Below, piece by piece: positions 14,630-24,888 of a stretch of 64,000 nt of DNA. Source of the stretch: a virus. The stretch covers positions 1-64,000 of IMG/VR virus record IMGVR_UViG_3300021490_000001, one strand, 5' to 3'. The position numbers were made by a program, and so were the translations under genes. The notes beneath the pieces were generated by a model, which was given only the letters and a program-made list of their open reading frames with translations, did not search any database and was not told the origin of the DNA. Positions within the stretch are counted from its first letter, which is position 1. Every line of letters starts with the position of its first letter.

Positions 14630-16404
14630 TATAATTCCACCTCAAATTCCTTTTGTTTGTCAATATATACTGTGATACTCCTTTCTTTATCGATATATAA
14701 AGTATATGAAACTACATCTATAGATTCCATTATCATAAAATTGGAAGTTTTGGTTATACTATTTGTTCCTTTGACTATGAAATCAGATGACTTTTGGATG
14801 CTATAAACTGCATTGATTATAAAATCGGATGTCTTTTCTATTACTCTTGATGCGTTAATATAAATATCAGAAGTCTTATTGATATTTCGTGTTCCCTTTA
14901 TGGTTAAATCTGAATTTAGTGAAAGGTCAAATGCACCCTTTATAACAAAATCAGAGTTTAGATCTAATGATTGAATCGCATTGATCACAAATTCTGAAAA
15001 TTTATATGTGCTTTGTGTTCCTTTGATTACTAAATCAGAAGTTCTTGTTGTGCTTACAGCTCCTTTGATTACGAAATCTGAATTTTTTGTTATATCGAAT
15101 GTGTCCTGTATTATCAAGTCACTTGTTTTAGTTATCGATAATGTGCCTTTGATTGTAAAATCAGAGTTTTTGTAAACTGTATATTCTGCTTCTATTATGA
15201 AGTTTGAGGTCTTATTTAAGGAGTTCGTTCCTTTTATAGTTAAATCTGAATTTTTAGTAAGCTGAATGGTATCCTTAATTGAAAAGTCGGAAGTCTTAGA
15301 TATATCAAATGTATCAACTATGAAAAAGTCGCTTGTTTTTGATACATCCTGTGTTCCTTTAATTACAAAACTTGAAAATTTGTAAGTTGATAATGTTCCT
15401 TTTATTACTAAATCGCTTGATATTGACTTATTATTTGATGCTTCTTTAATTACAAAATTAGAAGTCTTGTCTATACTGAAAGTATCTGCAATTGTAAAAT
15501 CACTTGTCTTTGTTGTTTCTAATGTTCCTTTAATTACCAATTCGGAATATTTGAAGGTGCTTTGTGTTCCTTTAATTACAAGATCTGAAGTTTTTGATGT
15601 AGATAATGTTCCTTTGATTACTAAATCCGAATCTTTCTGTATTGTGTAGACTTCGTTAATTACTAAATTGCTTGTCTTTGTTGTTGTTAATGCTCCCTTG
15701 ATTGTAAAGTCTGAATTCTTATAAACTGTATATTCTGCTTCTATTATGAAATTTGAAGTTTTAGATAAAGATTGCGTACCTTTGATTATGAAGTCCGAAT
15801 TCTTGGATACCTGTAATGTATCCTTGATTGATAAATCTGATGTTTTATTAATACTAAAAGTGTCTGCGATTGTAAAATCACTTGTCTTTGATGTGCTTTG
15901 TGTTCCTTTGATTACAAAATTTGAAAATCTATAAGTACTATTTGTTCCTTTAATTACTATGTCTGAATTCTTTGTGGTTTGAAATGTATCGGTTATTATA
16001 AAATCAGATGTTTTAGAAGTGCTTACTGTTCCTTTTATTGATATATCTGAGTTCTTAGTAACTTGTAAACTTCCTTTTATTACTAAATCAGCATTTTTGG
16101 TTAAATCGAATGTATCTTTAATTGTAAAATTACTGGTCTTTGAAGTGCTTAATGTTCCCTTGACTACTAAATCAGAAGTCTTTGAAGTGCTATTTGTTCC
16201 CTTGATTGTAAAATCTGATGTCTTGGAGAACTGAAATGTTACGATTTGAATTCCAGGAAATTTTATTTCTGAACCACTTTCGCTTGAACTTTGGATTACT
16301 GTATAAGGTTCTCCATTATTCCAATATTTTAATTCAACTAAATTATCGTCAGGTATTATTGGCTGTCCATTTAACCAAAACTTTAATGTGCCATCAAGCG
16401 CCAT
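14629..16404 (-). CDS. Repetitive fibre protein (about 30 copies of a 17-18-residue repeat)
   Basis: 591 residues from ATG 16404 (GTGATAAAT upstream; GTG 16413 is an alternative). After a 50-residue head (DGTLKFWLNGQPIIPDD..), nearly the whole protein is a repeat of the type KTSDFTIKGT-x-S-T-S. Alternating polar and Ile/Val residues predict a long beta-solenoid or triple-stranded fibre. About 60 C-terminal residues are non-repetitive. Its position next to other fibre genes suggests a tail fibre. I know no named family for this repeat. Confidence 0.6.
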   Translation of the reverse strand: MALDGTLKFWLNGQPIIPDDNLVELKYWNNGEPYTVIQSSSESGSEIKFPGIQIVTFQFSKTSDFTIKGTNSTSKTSDLVVKGTLSTSKTSNFTIKDTFDLTKNADLVIKGSLQVTKNSDISIKGTVSTSKTSDFIITDTFQTTKNSDIVIKGTNSTYRFSNFVIKGTQSTSKTSDFTIADTFSINKTSDLSIKDTLQVSKNSDFIIKGTQSLSKTSNFIIEAEYTVYKNSDFTIKGALTTTKTSNLVINEVYTIQKDSDLVIKGTLSTSKTSDLVIKGTQSTFKYSELVIKGTLETTKTSDFTIADTFSIDKTSNFVIKEASNNKSISSDLVIKGTLSTYKFSSFVIKGTQDVSKTSDFFIVDTFDISKTSDFSIKDTIQLTKNSDLTIKGTNSLNKTSNFIIEAEYTVYKNSDFTIKGTLSITKTSDLIIQDTFDITKNSDFVIKGAVSTTRTSDLVIKGTQSTYKFSEFVINAIQSLDLNSDFVIKGAFDLSLNSDLTIKGTRNINKTSDIYINASRVIEKTSDFIINAVYSIQKSSDFIVKGTNSITKTSNFMIMESIDVVSYTLYIDKERSITVYIDKQKEFEVEL

Positions 16405-16409
16405 ATTTA

Positions 16410-18101
16410 TCACGCAGTACTTAAGTCATCAACAAATATATTACCTGCTATGCTTCTGCATTTTATTCTTAATTCAAGAACTCCATCTTCTGTGATATCT
16501 GTTGATGATGCAGTAAGACTTTTCTGCTCATAAGTATCTGGTACACTTGGAGTTATTTCAGTCCATCCTGTAATTCTTTCACCCATGAAATAAATTGCTC
16601 CTTGAACATCTCCATTACCAAATGAAGTATCTTTTTTAATATAAGCAGACAGTGTTTGTTCAACTCCACTATCTGCTTTAAAAAAGAAAGACTGGCTGAT
16701 ATAATATGTTGCTGATGTAGGACTATATTTAAGGCATTGTGTGCTTCTTGCATTTGCTGTATCTCTATAAGTTACTCCATATTCGTAATAGCATCTATTG
16801 TCGCCTGATGTTTTGAAGTGCTGACATTTAGCGCAAGGATAATCTCCATAATGTTTTCCTGGTTCTGTATAAACATCTCCGCTTGAATTTCCTGTTCCTG
16901 AATATTTATTGATGGTGTTGTTGGAACTGGAATATAACCGAATGCCATAGTTACTATTGTTATTACAAGTTGGAGTAGTTATGGTATTGTTGTCGGAATA
17001 GTTAGACATGTAAATACCGTTTTGATTGATATTACAAGTCGGAGTGGTTATGGTATTATTGGAAGAGTAAGACATGTAAATGCCGTAGTTGCTATTACTA
17101 TTACAAGTCGAAGTAGTGATAGTATTATTGGAAGTGTAAGCCATGTAAATGCCGCAGAAGCTGTTGTTATTACAAGTCGGAGTAGTGATGGTATTATTGG
17201 AACCGGAATTTAAGTAAATACCGTATTTGTTGCTATTACAAGTCGGAGTGGTTATAGTATTATTGAAAGCGGAATATATGTAAATACCGTGGTTGCTGTT
17301 ACTATTACAAATCGGAGTGGTTATGGTATTATTGGAACCGGAATAAAAGTAAATGCCTATATCCGCACTGCTATTAACAACAGGCGTTATTATTTCATTA
17401 CTTAAACAACTACTTAAATACCATGCTTCATCACCAGCACTTAACAAACTAGCAGAAGTAACTTTCCAATTATCACAAGATGACATATAAATACAATTAT
17501 CATATCTTAAGAAATGCAAACGCTCTATTTCAATATAATCTTTACTGCTTGCATATAATCCACGGCCATATCGATTAGCAAAAGTAGAGTGCATTTGCCT
17601 AAAATAGGTTTGTCCATTTTGCGTTGTAGTTCCTAAATCCCATCCGCCTGATATTTTTAATCTGCTTGCAGTTGAGCTTCCTGAAGAGGAAACTGTTTGA
17701 ACTGCTGTTGAAGTTGCTGCTGCTTCTCCTGTGCTTGTTACTCCTAATTTATAGCCAGTAACTCCTGATTCTGTCGTACCTGGATATTTCTTATATAGAA
17801 CAGCATTTGTATTATCTGTAATTGTTACAATTTCATAATATTGACCATCACCGCCTTTGACAAAATCACCAATAGCTAATTCGGTAGTGAATAGCGTCCC
17901 TGAACCTGTTACTGCTGTGCTACCAGCTGTAAATCCTAAAGTCCCTGTTAAGGCTGTATCAGATGGACTTTTGGCAACTCTGACTTCATCACCACCCGTA
18001 AGACCAGTTGATGCTTGTGTAATGGTCTTGTATGGATTTCCTGACGAACCATCGCCTGTAGAGTCATCACCATTTGTAAAATCACAGTAAACAATTGTCA
18101 T
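16410..18101 (-). CDS. Beta-helix tail-fibre/spike-like protein (NosD-type repeats)
   Basis: 563 residues. The N-terminus, YCDFTNGDDSTGDGSSGNPYKTI, is typical of right-handed beta-helix virion proteins. Residues about 230-400 hold eight copies of a 23-residue NNTITTPTCNSNSNYGIY repeat (NosD/CASH type). The C-terminal 100 residues look like a carbohydrate-binding beta-sandwich. No signal peptide, unlike the 18377 protein, so a virion spike binding host surface glycan is the best guess. Confidence 0.65.
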   Translation of the reverse strand: MTIVYCDFTNGDDSTGDGSSGNPYKTITQASTGLTGGDEVRVAKSPSDTALTGTLGFTAGSTAVTGSGTLFTTELAIGDFVKGGDGQYYEIVTITDNTNAVLYKKYPGTTESGVTGYKLGVTSTGEAAATSTAVQTVSSSGSSTASRLKISGGWDLGTTTQNGQTYFRQMHSTFANRYGRGLYASSKDYIEIERLHFLRYDNCIYMSSCDNWKVTSASLLSAGDEAWYLSSCLSNEIITPVVNSSADIGIYFYSGSNNTITTPICNSNSNHGIYIYSAFNNTITTPTCNSNKYGIYLNSGSNNTITTPTCNNNSFCGIYMAYTSNNTITTSTCNSNSNYGIYMSYSSNNTITTPTCNINQNGIYMSNYSDNNTITTPTCNNNSNYGIRLYSSSNNTINKYSGTGNSSGDVYTEPGKHYGDYPCAKCQHFKTSGDNRCYYEYGVTYRDTANARSTQCLKYSPTSATYYISQSFFFKADSGVEQTLSAYIKKDTSFGNGDVQGAIYFMGERITGWTEITPSVPDTYEQKSLTASSTDITEDGVLELRIKCRSIAGNIFVDDLSTA

Positions 18102-18106
18102 CTATA

Positions 18107-18358
18107 TCACTCCGTAGTTTCTTCATCTACCGTAATTTCCTTGTTTATCTTAGATTTTAGTACTAAGTATCCTGCTTCCAAATCATTGATTCGCTTTATT
18201 TCATTTTTTACTGTTTGGTCAAAGTTATTGTTAATATCGACCATGTGAACAAATGGATATCTTTTTGTAAACGACTTTTTGCCATTAAAGAACTCTACAT
18301 CTACAATTAGTTCATCTTCTTGTTTTTCTACATTAGCAATTTTAGCTTTGTATTTCAT
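18107..18358 (-). CDS. Hypothetical protein in fibre cluster
   Basis: 83 residues with RBS GAGGTAATAAC before ATG. Beta-rich first half (KIANVEKQEDELIVDVEF), helical second half. Five bases before the spike gene. Possibly a small fibre-attachment protein; not recognised. Confidence 0.5.
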   Translation of the reverse strand: MKYKAKIANVEKQEDELIVDVEFFNGKKSFTKRYPFVHMVDINNNFDQTVKNEIKRINDLEAGYLVLKSKINKEITVDEETTE

Positions 18359-18376
18359 GTTATTACCTCTCTTTAT

Positions 18377-21300
18377 TTATATTGAATTTATGGTTAGTCC
18401 ATAATCGAAACCACCCATTGTGAAAACAGACGAGTTATATCCCCGTTTACACCATACTTGAAATGATCCACCTGGAGCTACTGTGCTTCCTATGTTTTGA
18501 AAAGTCTGTGTTAAATTAATATGAGAAGTATAGGCATTATTATCTGCACAGCTATCTACAATATTTTGATATGCAAGAGATGTATTCATTTGCACTTGTC
18601 CTGTGGCAGAACCATTGTTTGTGCAATTAATAAGTGGAATGCTATTTGTTTGACCTGATGCGTTTACCCAGAGCCAATTTGAATTTGTTGGTGGGTTATC
18701 TAAATCAATCAATGGCCTATATACTATTTGACTAATACCTGAGCCTAATGAACAATCTAGATCTGGTATGCCATTATCTATTGTAAAATTCTCATTGAGT
18801 AAATTAGAAGAACATCTGCTTGTAGTATCGCAATTTGTAAGATTTAATTTATAAATTCCATCATCTACAAGACTTGTATCAAAAGAGACATTAATCTCTA
18901 ACCCACCATCTGAAAAACTTCCATTTATTGTGTAATTGAAAGTTCCGTCAGTATTTCTAAGAGTTAAGTTTCCCGTTACTACATCTCCATTTGCATCTTT
19001 TCCTAAAAGACAGCCAATATCTATTGTAGAACTATAAGTTCCATTTTTGTTCTTATCACCATTAATATGAATTATTTGTGGTTTTCCAGGAGCATACTGA
19101 ATAACTCCAATTTCGTCTGTAGTAACTGAACTCCAACCACAATTTGAAAGATTATCGCAAGCATATATTTTATAAGTAATTTCATCTATATTATTATGAA
19201 TCTCTGAAAGCCAAACAACACCAGTTCCGCTATGTTGTGTAAATGTAGCTCCATCATCTGAACTTGTGTATAGCATTCCTGAAGTGTTCATACTAATATT
19301 TCCTATTAATGTTGTATCATCTGAATATTTTAAATCCCAATTTTTAACAGCATTTGCAGTTGTTACAAAACCAAAATAACTTATTTCTGTAGCTTTTACA
19401 GTTCCTATTGTTTCGTTTTCATCTATATAGAAATTTAGTTCATAGTAACTTACATTGCTCCTTGTGTAACTGTAACTATCTGTGGTTTCGATATTCCCAA
19501 GATAAACACAATTTGTAGAGTCTGAAATGCTGAGTCCATCTGTTTTTTTCGTTTCATTGCAATAATAAATTAATGAGTCTTTGTTTGAATTCGTTCCATC
19601 GATATAAAATAATACTTGCATAGTTGAATTAGATTCAATATCTCTATAATGGATTTCTGTTATTGCGGGATTATTATTATAATAACTTAGAGTATCTATT
19701 CCCATAGATTCTAATGTTGTTTTATCTAATGGAAAAAATTGATGGAACAAGCCTCTAACATCTGGTTTAGTGAAATTATAAACTTTCCAACCTGAACCAT
19801 TACTTGAACAAGTCAGATGCCCACAGGAACAATCATGCACGCTCCATTCCCAAATGTTATCAAACAAACTTTCAAACCATTTACTTTCATTCCTGTGTTC
19901 TGCTCTTTGTTCGTTATATGCTCCTCCTGCTTTGGTATTTGAAGGAAATCTCCATGAGAAGTTAAGATTGTTTTCTGTCGTATGATTGACAGTAGTGGCT
20001 ATTAATATGCTGGAATCATTAAGTCCATCTGTATCGGAACAATTGTATAAAATAGTTATTGAACCTGTACTGGAAGTGTTTATATCTGCAGGACTCTGAG
20101 AAATGAAGGTACAATTTGGTGGTAGATTTGGAACATATTCATCACTTAATGGAAGCCAGTCAATGTTTCCATTTGTTAAGTTATAATAATCATCACAGAA
20201 TCCATCAGTATTTGAATCAGTGCAAGTATCTGAATAATCATTTCCTGTTGAATTTGTCCAGTAGTTTCCACCGATTTGTGTTCCAATACTATATATTCTG
20301 GTTCCTGTTTGTTTTGTCGTGTTCCAATTGTTTGCATAAACTGTTCCAAACTTAACATTATCCGTCTGATTGAAAAGATTATTGTAAATGAGATTTACTT
20401 CTCCATTTCCTGCACCATTCATGTAAAGACCGTAAGTATTGGAATAGATTCTATTATCGTATATTGTGTTATTCGTGGCTGTTGTATCGAGTTGAATACC
20501 ATAATAGTTTGAATGTATTGTGTTATTGTAAATAAGATTATCATCGTCACTAATAAAAAGCCCGACATCAGAAGTGCCACTTTGTGAATATATTGTGGAT
20601 TCTTTTATTGTGTTTAAGTTTCCGTTTATATAAATACCGTCATCAGTATTTGAATTAGCGATTATGTTTGTAAATGTGTTTGAATTTGAATAATAACTGT
20701 AAATACCATTATAATTATTTGAATTAGCGATTACATTTGTAAATGTATTTGAATCTGAATAAGTACCATAAAAACCATAATTATTAGAATTAGCACTTAT
20801 ATTTGTAAATGTGTTTGAATCTGAATTATAACTATAAAAACCATAAGTATTTGAATTAGCTGTAATGTTTGTAAATGTGTTTGAATTTGAATTATAACTA
20901 TAAATACCATCATCGGTATTTGAATTAGCAGTTATATTTGTAACTGTATTTGAAACAGAATAATAACTGTAGATACCCCATTCCATATCGGTAAATTGTG
21001 AATTAGATATATTTGCTCCTTGTGTCGCAATTAAAAAGAACCCGTTGTTTTCTGTTCCTGTTCTATCCATAACTAAATTAGATACATTTGAATTATCAGC
21101 ACCGCATAAGATTATTTCAGACACATTATTAGTCCAATCCTGAATATTTACAGATGAATTATAAAACAATATTGGCTTTTCTTCTGTTCCTATAACATTA
21201 ACAAATTCTGAATTACAATCAAGTGCAGTTCGTGTGGTTACATAGTAAAAATCAGCTAATACATTGTCTTTTATAGTAATATTTGTAAATGTGTTTGAAT

Positions 21301-22867
21301 CTGAAATATAACTGTAAATACCATAATTATTTGAATTAGCTGTAATGTTTGCAAATATATTTGAATCTGAATAATAAATGTAAAAACCATAATTATTTGA
21401 ATTAGCAGTTATATTTGTAACTGTATTTGAATCTGAATAAGAACATGAAATACCAAAAGTATTTGAATTAGCAGTTAGATTTGTAACTGTATTTGAATCT
21501 GAATAATAAGTATAAATACCATTATCAGGATTTGAATTCACTGTATTATTAGTCAAATTATTTCCATCAGCGTAATATAAATAAATTCCATTAGTGTCCC
21601 AATCACTAACAACACAATTCTTAATAGTCACATTCGTGGTTTCAGCAGATGCTCTCTTGACATAAATCCCATAATCTGCTACATCATCACCGTCAATAGT
21701 AAATCCTGCACAATCGAGAGTTACATCATTTGCACTGATGTTTATGCAGTAGCTTGTAGAAGAACCTGTAATGCTTTGGTTCATGGTATATGTTCCTGCT
21801 TGGTCTAATACCATACAGCCAGAAACAATCGGATCTATCTCAATGTCAAGAATTGTTATGTTGAACTTATCTGTTGCCCACATAGGATAATCAAATTCAT
21901 AAGTTATAGTATGGTTTCCTTTAGTTAGTGATTTCATTTTTTTCAATGTGATTTCCTTGGTGGTACCTTTATTATTAACAATATCAGGAATCTTATCGTT
22001 TAACTTACTAAGATGTTTGTCTAATGTTACAACTTTCTTTGTAAATGGTCTCTTTTTGAAAGCCAGACCTGGATTCAAATCTTGTACTTTTGCAGGAGTA
22101 TCAGACTTGTATTCGATATCAACAGCTAACGAACAATGAACTGTGTTATTTTCTCTAGCAACGCAATGTGCACTATTGGGTACCTTTAATGAATATTTGT
22201 CTGATTCATACTTCCAATAATTCGTAGTTATATATTGCGAAACATTAGTTATCTCATGTGTTTCACTTGATTCGTTTATCGCCTCTATATAGCCCGCAAA
22301 TACTTCTTCAGTTACAAATGTTAATCCTGCTTTCCATATAGGGTCAATATCTACATAATCATCTAACATAAAAGACCACTTGATTGTATCTTCTGGTTTT
22401 TTATGGCCTACTAATTGTATTTTATTAACCTTTTTTCGTTCCCAACAATCTCCATCTTTAATGGGCCTGTATTTATTGCCATAAGTAGGTACATTCCAAT
22501 CTACTTGAATGTCATAAGGAACCCAAGAACCATTATCAAGAAGTTTCTGTGTTGTTATGATATTATCTATCTTATTCAAATTTACATGAAGTGTTCTGCT
22601 TCTGGCTACCTTTTTAAATAAAGTTTCGTTTTCATATTTGGTATTGTTATAATCAGCAAAACACACACGCCAATAAGAAGTGGTTACATTAATATAAGAA
22701 TTACATTCAGAACCGCAGGTTATGTCACCAGTGTAATTATAAGTTACACCCTTAAGATTAAAAAGAACTCCAAATAAATCTGTATAGGTCATTAATCCAC
22801 CAGATGCCACAATTACAACTAATACTGTTGCTGCTTGCTGCCAGGTAAATTTGTTCATTTCAATCAT
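18377..22867 (-). CDS. Giant membrane-anchored or secreted beta-helix protein (NosD/CASH repeats)
   Basis: 1496 residues. A hydrophobic segment at about 9-30 (AATVLVVIVASGGLMTYTDL) acts as signal anchor. Next comes a beta-sandwich region to about 350 with KKRPFTKKVV-type strands, then two runs of right-handed beta-helix repeats (SDSNTFTNITANSNNYGIY) separated by a linker, and Ig-like modules to the end. There are very many N-x-S/T sequons, as in archaeal secreted glycoproteins. It lies in the late operon, overlapping its upstream neighbour. Either a virion spike exported before assembly or a protein placed on the infected cell surface. Confidence 0.65.
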   Translation of the reverse strand: MIEMNKFTWQQAATVLVVIVASGGLMTYTDLFGVLFNLKGVTYNYTGDITCGSECNSYINVTTSYWRVCFADYNNTKYENETLFKKVARSRTLHVNLNKIDNIITTQKLLDNGSWVPYDIQVDWNVPTYGNKYRPIKDGDCWERKKVNKIQLVGHKKPEDTIKWSFMLDDYVDIDPIWKAGLTFVTEEVFAGYIEAINESSETHEITNVSQYITTNYWKYESDKYSLKVPNSAHCVARENNTVHCSLAVDIEYKSDTPAKVQDLNPGLAFKKRPFTKKVVTLDKHLSKLNDKIPDIVNNKGTTKEITLKKMKSLTKGNHTITYEFDYPMWATDKFNITILDIEIDPIVSGCMVLDQAGTYTMNQSITGSSTSYCINISANDVTLDCAGFTIDGDDVADYGIYVKRASAETTNVTIKNCVVSDWDTNGIYLYYADGNNLTNNTVNSNPDNGIYTYYSDSNTVTNLTANSNTFGISCSYSDSNTVTNITANSNNYGFYIYYSDSNIFANITANSNNYGIYSYISDSNTFTNITIKDNVLADFYYVTTRTALDCNSEFVNVIGTEEKPILFYNSSVNIQDWTNNVSEIILCGADNSNVSNLVMDRTGTENNGFFLIATQGANISNSQFTDMEWGIYSYYSVSNTVTNITANSNTDDGIYSYNSNSNTFTNITANSNTYGFYSYNSDSNTFTNISANSNNYGFYGTYSDSNTFTNVIANSNNYNGIYSYYSNSNTFTNIIANSNTDDGIYINGNLNTIKESTIYSQSGTSDVGLFISDDDNLIYNNTIHSNYYGIQLDTTATNNTIYDNRIYSNTYGLYMNGAGNGEVNLIYNNLFNQTDNVKFGTVYANNWNTTKQTGTRIYSIGTQIGGNYWTNSTGNDYSDTCTDSNTDGFCDDYYNLTNGNIDWLPLSDEYVPNLPPNCTFISQSPADINTSSTGSITILYNCSDTDGLNDSSILIATTVNHTTENNLNFSWRFPSNTKAGGAYNEQRAEHRNESKWFESLFDNIWEWSVHDCSCGHLTCSSNGSGWKVYNFTKPDVRGLFHQFFPLDKTTLESMGIDTLSYYNNNPAITEIHYRDIESNSTMQVLFYIDGTNSNKDSLIYYCNETKKTDGLSISDSTNCVYLGNIETTDSYSYTRSNVSYYELNFYIDENETIGTVKATEISYFGFVTTANAVKNWDLKYSDDTTLIGNISMNTSGMLYTSSDDGATFTQHSGTGVVWLSEIHNNIDEITYKIYACDNLSNCGWSSVTTDEIGVIQYAPGKPQIIHINGDKNKNGTYSSTIDIGCLLGKDANGDVVTGNLTLRNTDGTFNYTINGSFSDGGLEINVSFDTSLVDDGIYKLNLTNCDTTSRCSSNLLNENFTIDNGIPDLDCSLGSGISQIVYRPLIDLDNPPTNSNWLWVNASGQTNSIPLINCTNNGSATGQVQMNTSLAYQNIVDSCADNNAYTSHINLTQTFQNIGSTVAPGGSFQVWCKRGYNSSVFTMGGFDYGLTINSI

Positions 22868-23276
22868 TCCTGTTATCTGTATCCTTCATAAGCAGGAAGT
22901 CATCGACTTCGATTACGCTTTTGAAGTTAGTATTGTTTTTGGTCTGTTGATAACCAAATAGAAATTTAATAGTTCGGATTTCTTTTCCTGTTTCGATTTC
23001 TTTTATTATCGTAGTTCTTGCTACAAAAATTAGTCTTTTGTTCTTATCGAGAACTAAACCTATGTTCCATGGTATCAAAAAGAATTGTTCTATGTAAGAG
23101 CTGATTTTATTGTAATCAGATGGCTCGATTTTAGGTTTATCAATTAGAATCTTAGAGTTGATATAGTCTGCTATCTGTCTCCAAGGCAGTTCTTTACCTT
23201 CTAAGGTGTCTCCGTTTGTTAATTTTACCCTCCATAGTGGGTCTATGGACATTACTTTGTTATAGTCTAATGGCAT
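22860..23276 (-). CDS. Hypothetical late protein
   Basis: 138 residues, with GAGGCAATCC before ATG. Alpha/beta composition with strands RVKLTNGDTLEGKEL and RLIFVARTTII. Its stop overlaps the start of the giant beta-helix gene. Not recognised; a structural or chaperone role is inferred from position only. Confidence 0.5.
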   Translation of the reverse strand: MPLDYNKVMSIDPLWRVKLTNGDTLEGKELPWRQIADYINSKILIDKPKIEPSDYNKISSYIEQFFLIPWNIGLVLDKNKRLIFVARTTIIKEIETGKEIRTIKFLFGYQQTKNNTNFKSVIEVDDFLLMKDTDNRND

Positions 23277-23353
23277 TGGATTGCCTCCTATGATATTGAA
23301 TTATCGAAATTCTTTCCTTTTGTTCCATACTGTTTGTGTTTCAAATCATTCTT

Positions 23354-23902
23354 CTATGACCTACTCATTTTTTTTAGTTTCTTTTGGCCCAGCGGAAACC
23401 AAGATGAACCAAGATAGTATCTGGATGACTGACAAGCTCTGCATAGTATTCGCAGGTTTTTTAGTTGATTATTGAAATGATCTCCATCCCTGTGATGTAC
23501 ACATAAATTCTTTTCTGTATGGCAAATATCGCATCTTTTTGGCAGGTTTTCCATTGCCAATTTTTTATATGCTTTAGTGTTTTTGCTTTTGCCTGTTGTT
23601 GTTTGCGCATTGAATATTTTCTTTTTTGTTTCATCTGAATGATGTTTTCTCAACATTGATCTTGGGTTGTTTTCTGTCATAAATTTAGACTTCTTGCGTT
23701 TCCATTCTTCTGTTCGTGGCTTCTTCAAATAATTTGATTCACAGACCTTTTGTGCCTCACTTAAGGTTCTTGACCTGATTTTGTATTTCTTTAAATAATA
23801 TCTTACAGCATTTTGTGCGCATCCAAGTTTAGATGCGATTTGCCATGTTGAAAGCTTATCATTTAAATACCATTTTTTCAGTTGATCTTTAGTTATTAGC
23901 AT
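23354..23902 (-). CDS. HNH homing-type endonuclease with HTH domain
   Basis: 182 residues. An N-terminal helix-turn-helix (STWQIASKLGCAQNAVRYYLKKYKI) is followed by a NUMOD3-like segment (HHSDETKKKIF). The C-terminal HNH has CDIC, VHHRDGDHFNNQLKNLRILC and RACQ (zinc Cys pairs, catalytic HH, Asn). Such genes are mobile and cut alleles lacking them. It sits between late genes with its own TATA-like CATTTAAATAGC about 27 bp before ATG, consistent with an insertion that does not rely on the operon. Confidence 0.8.
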   Translation of the reverse strand: MLITKDQLKKWYLNDKLSTWQIASKLGCAQNAVRYYLKKYKIRSRTLSEAQKVCESNYLKKPRTEEWKRKKSKFMTENNPRSMLRKHHSDETKKKIFNAQTTTGKSKNTKAYKKLAMENLPKRCDICHTEKNLCVHHRDGDHFNNQLKNLRILCRACQSSRYYLGSSWFPLGQKKLKKMSRS

Positions 23903-23936
23903 ATATTTTATTTGTTGCTTAAGCTATTTAAATGTA

Positions 23937-24449
23937 TTATTGTTCGTCCCATTGAAAGGTTATGGTTAGCTGTGCATGAGGACCTACAGGAGCATCTGTA
24001 TCAACATATATCTGAGATACGATATAGTCGCTGTATCCCGTTGATGTAAGACTTCCTGTCAATGAACCGCTTATACCGATGTTTGCTGTTCCAGGATCTG
24101 ATGTTGGAAATGTCGTATCTGCTTTGGTAGACTGTGTATTTACTGGAGTAGAATATGTTTCTGCTGTATATCCTGATGTTACCAGATTTGCTTTCATTGT
24201 TCCAGATGAACCTAAAGATAATGTTCCTGCTGATTTCCATACTTGCAGATTATCGATTTTCGTTGATGTTCCCATATCGGTTACATTGTATCTATTCCAT
24301 TTTTCATAGCTATAAGTACCTCGTGTAATTGGGTAATCTGCTGGCACAAGGTTTACTGCATCTGTGCTTCCATAATTAATGTTAGATACACTTGCAGTAA
24401 TTGTTTCACCCGCACCATTAGATTCGCTTATACTTACTGTTGCTGCCAT
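23937..24449 (-). CDS. Virion structural protein (beta-rich)
   Basis: 170 residues, Thr/Ser/Gly-rich beta composition, RBS GGAGGAATTTAA before ATG. Ends QLTITFQWDEQ. Resembles phage tail or decoration beta-sandwich proteins in composition, but no family is recognised. Confidence 0.5.
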   Translation of the reverse strand: MAATVSISESNGAGETITASVSNINYGSTDAVNLVPADYPITRGTYSYEKWNRYNVTDMGTSTKIDNLQVWKSAGTLSLGSSGTMKANLVTSGYTAETYSTPVNTQSTKADTTFPTSDPGTANIGISGSLTGSLTSTGYSDYIVSQIYVDTDAPVGPHAQLTITFQWDEQ

Positions 24450-24460
24450 TTAAATTCCTC

Positions 24461-24856
24461 CTACTTCTTTTTTCTTAAGTCTCTAACATCTTGTTTTATT
24501 TCGCTAATCGAGAAGCTAATACTCTTATTGCTTGCGTTTATTTCTGCTGTATGTACTTCAAGACCATTTATCATTTTAGTTAGTGACCTGATTTCTTTTT
24601 GTGTGTTGTTCATTACTTCGATTATTTTACTATCCAGACTTGATTTCGTATGTTCAAAATCTTTTCTGAGACACTTATGGTCAGTTTTAATAATTTTCAG
24701 CTCTTTAGTTGATTGATTTTTATGTGTATTAAGTTCTTTTATTATCGCTTTATGATTCAATGAAAATAAAAACGCGATAAAGGATAATAATAGTAACGAT
24801 ACAACACTCATAGGTTTCAACTCTACTGGAACCCATGTAAACAAACTCTCTATCAA
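24461..24856 (-). CDS. Membrane-anchored coiled-coil protein
   Basis: 131 residues from TTG 24856, seven bases after GGTGAT. One membrane segment at about 16-35 (SVVSLLLLSFIAFLFSL), then a long coiled coil to the C-terminus. The plan fits holin-, spanin- or pilot-like proteins of the lysis or entry machinery, but nothing more specific can be claimed. Confidence 0.5.
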   Translation of the reverse strand: MIESLFTWVPVELKPMSVVSLLLLSFIAFLFSLNHKAIIKELNTHKNQSTKELKIIKTDHKCLRKDFEHTKSSLDSKIIEVMNNTQKEIRSLTKMINGLEVHTAEINASNKSISFSISEIKQDVRDLRKKK

Positions 24857-24888
24857 ACAATCACCAATATATTTTAATGTGTATATCT

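Noticed and set aside
18377-22867. Periplasmic copper-binding NosD
   Set aside because: Only the generic beta-helix repeat is shared; the setting is viral and no nitrous-oxide reductase genes are present.
23354-23902. Intron or intein around the HNH gene
   Set aside because: The flanking genes are separate, complete late genes; no split coding sequence is seen.
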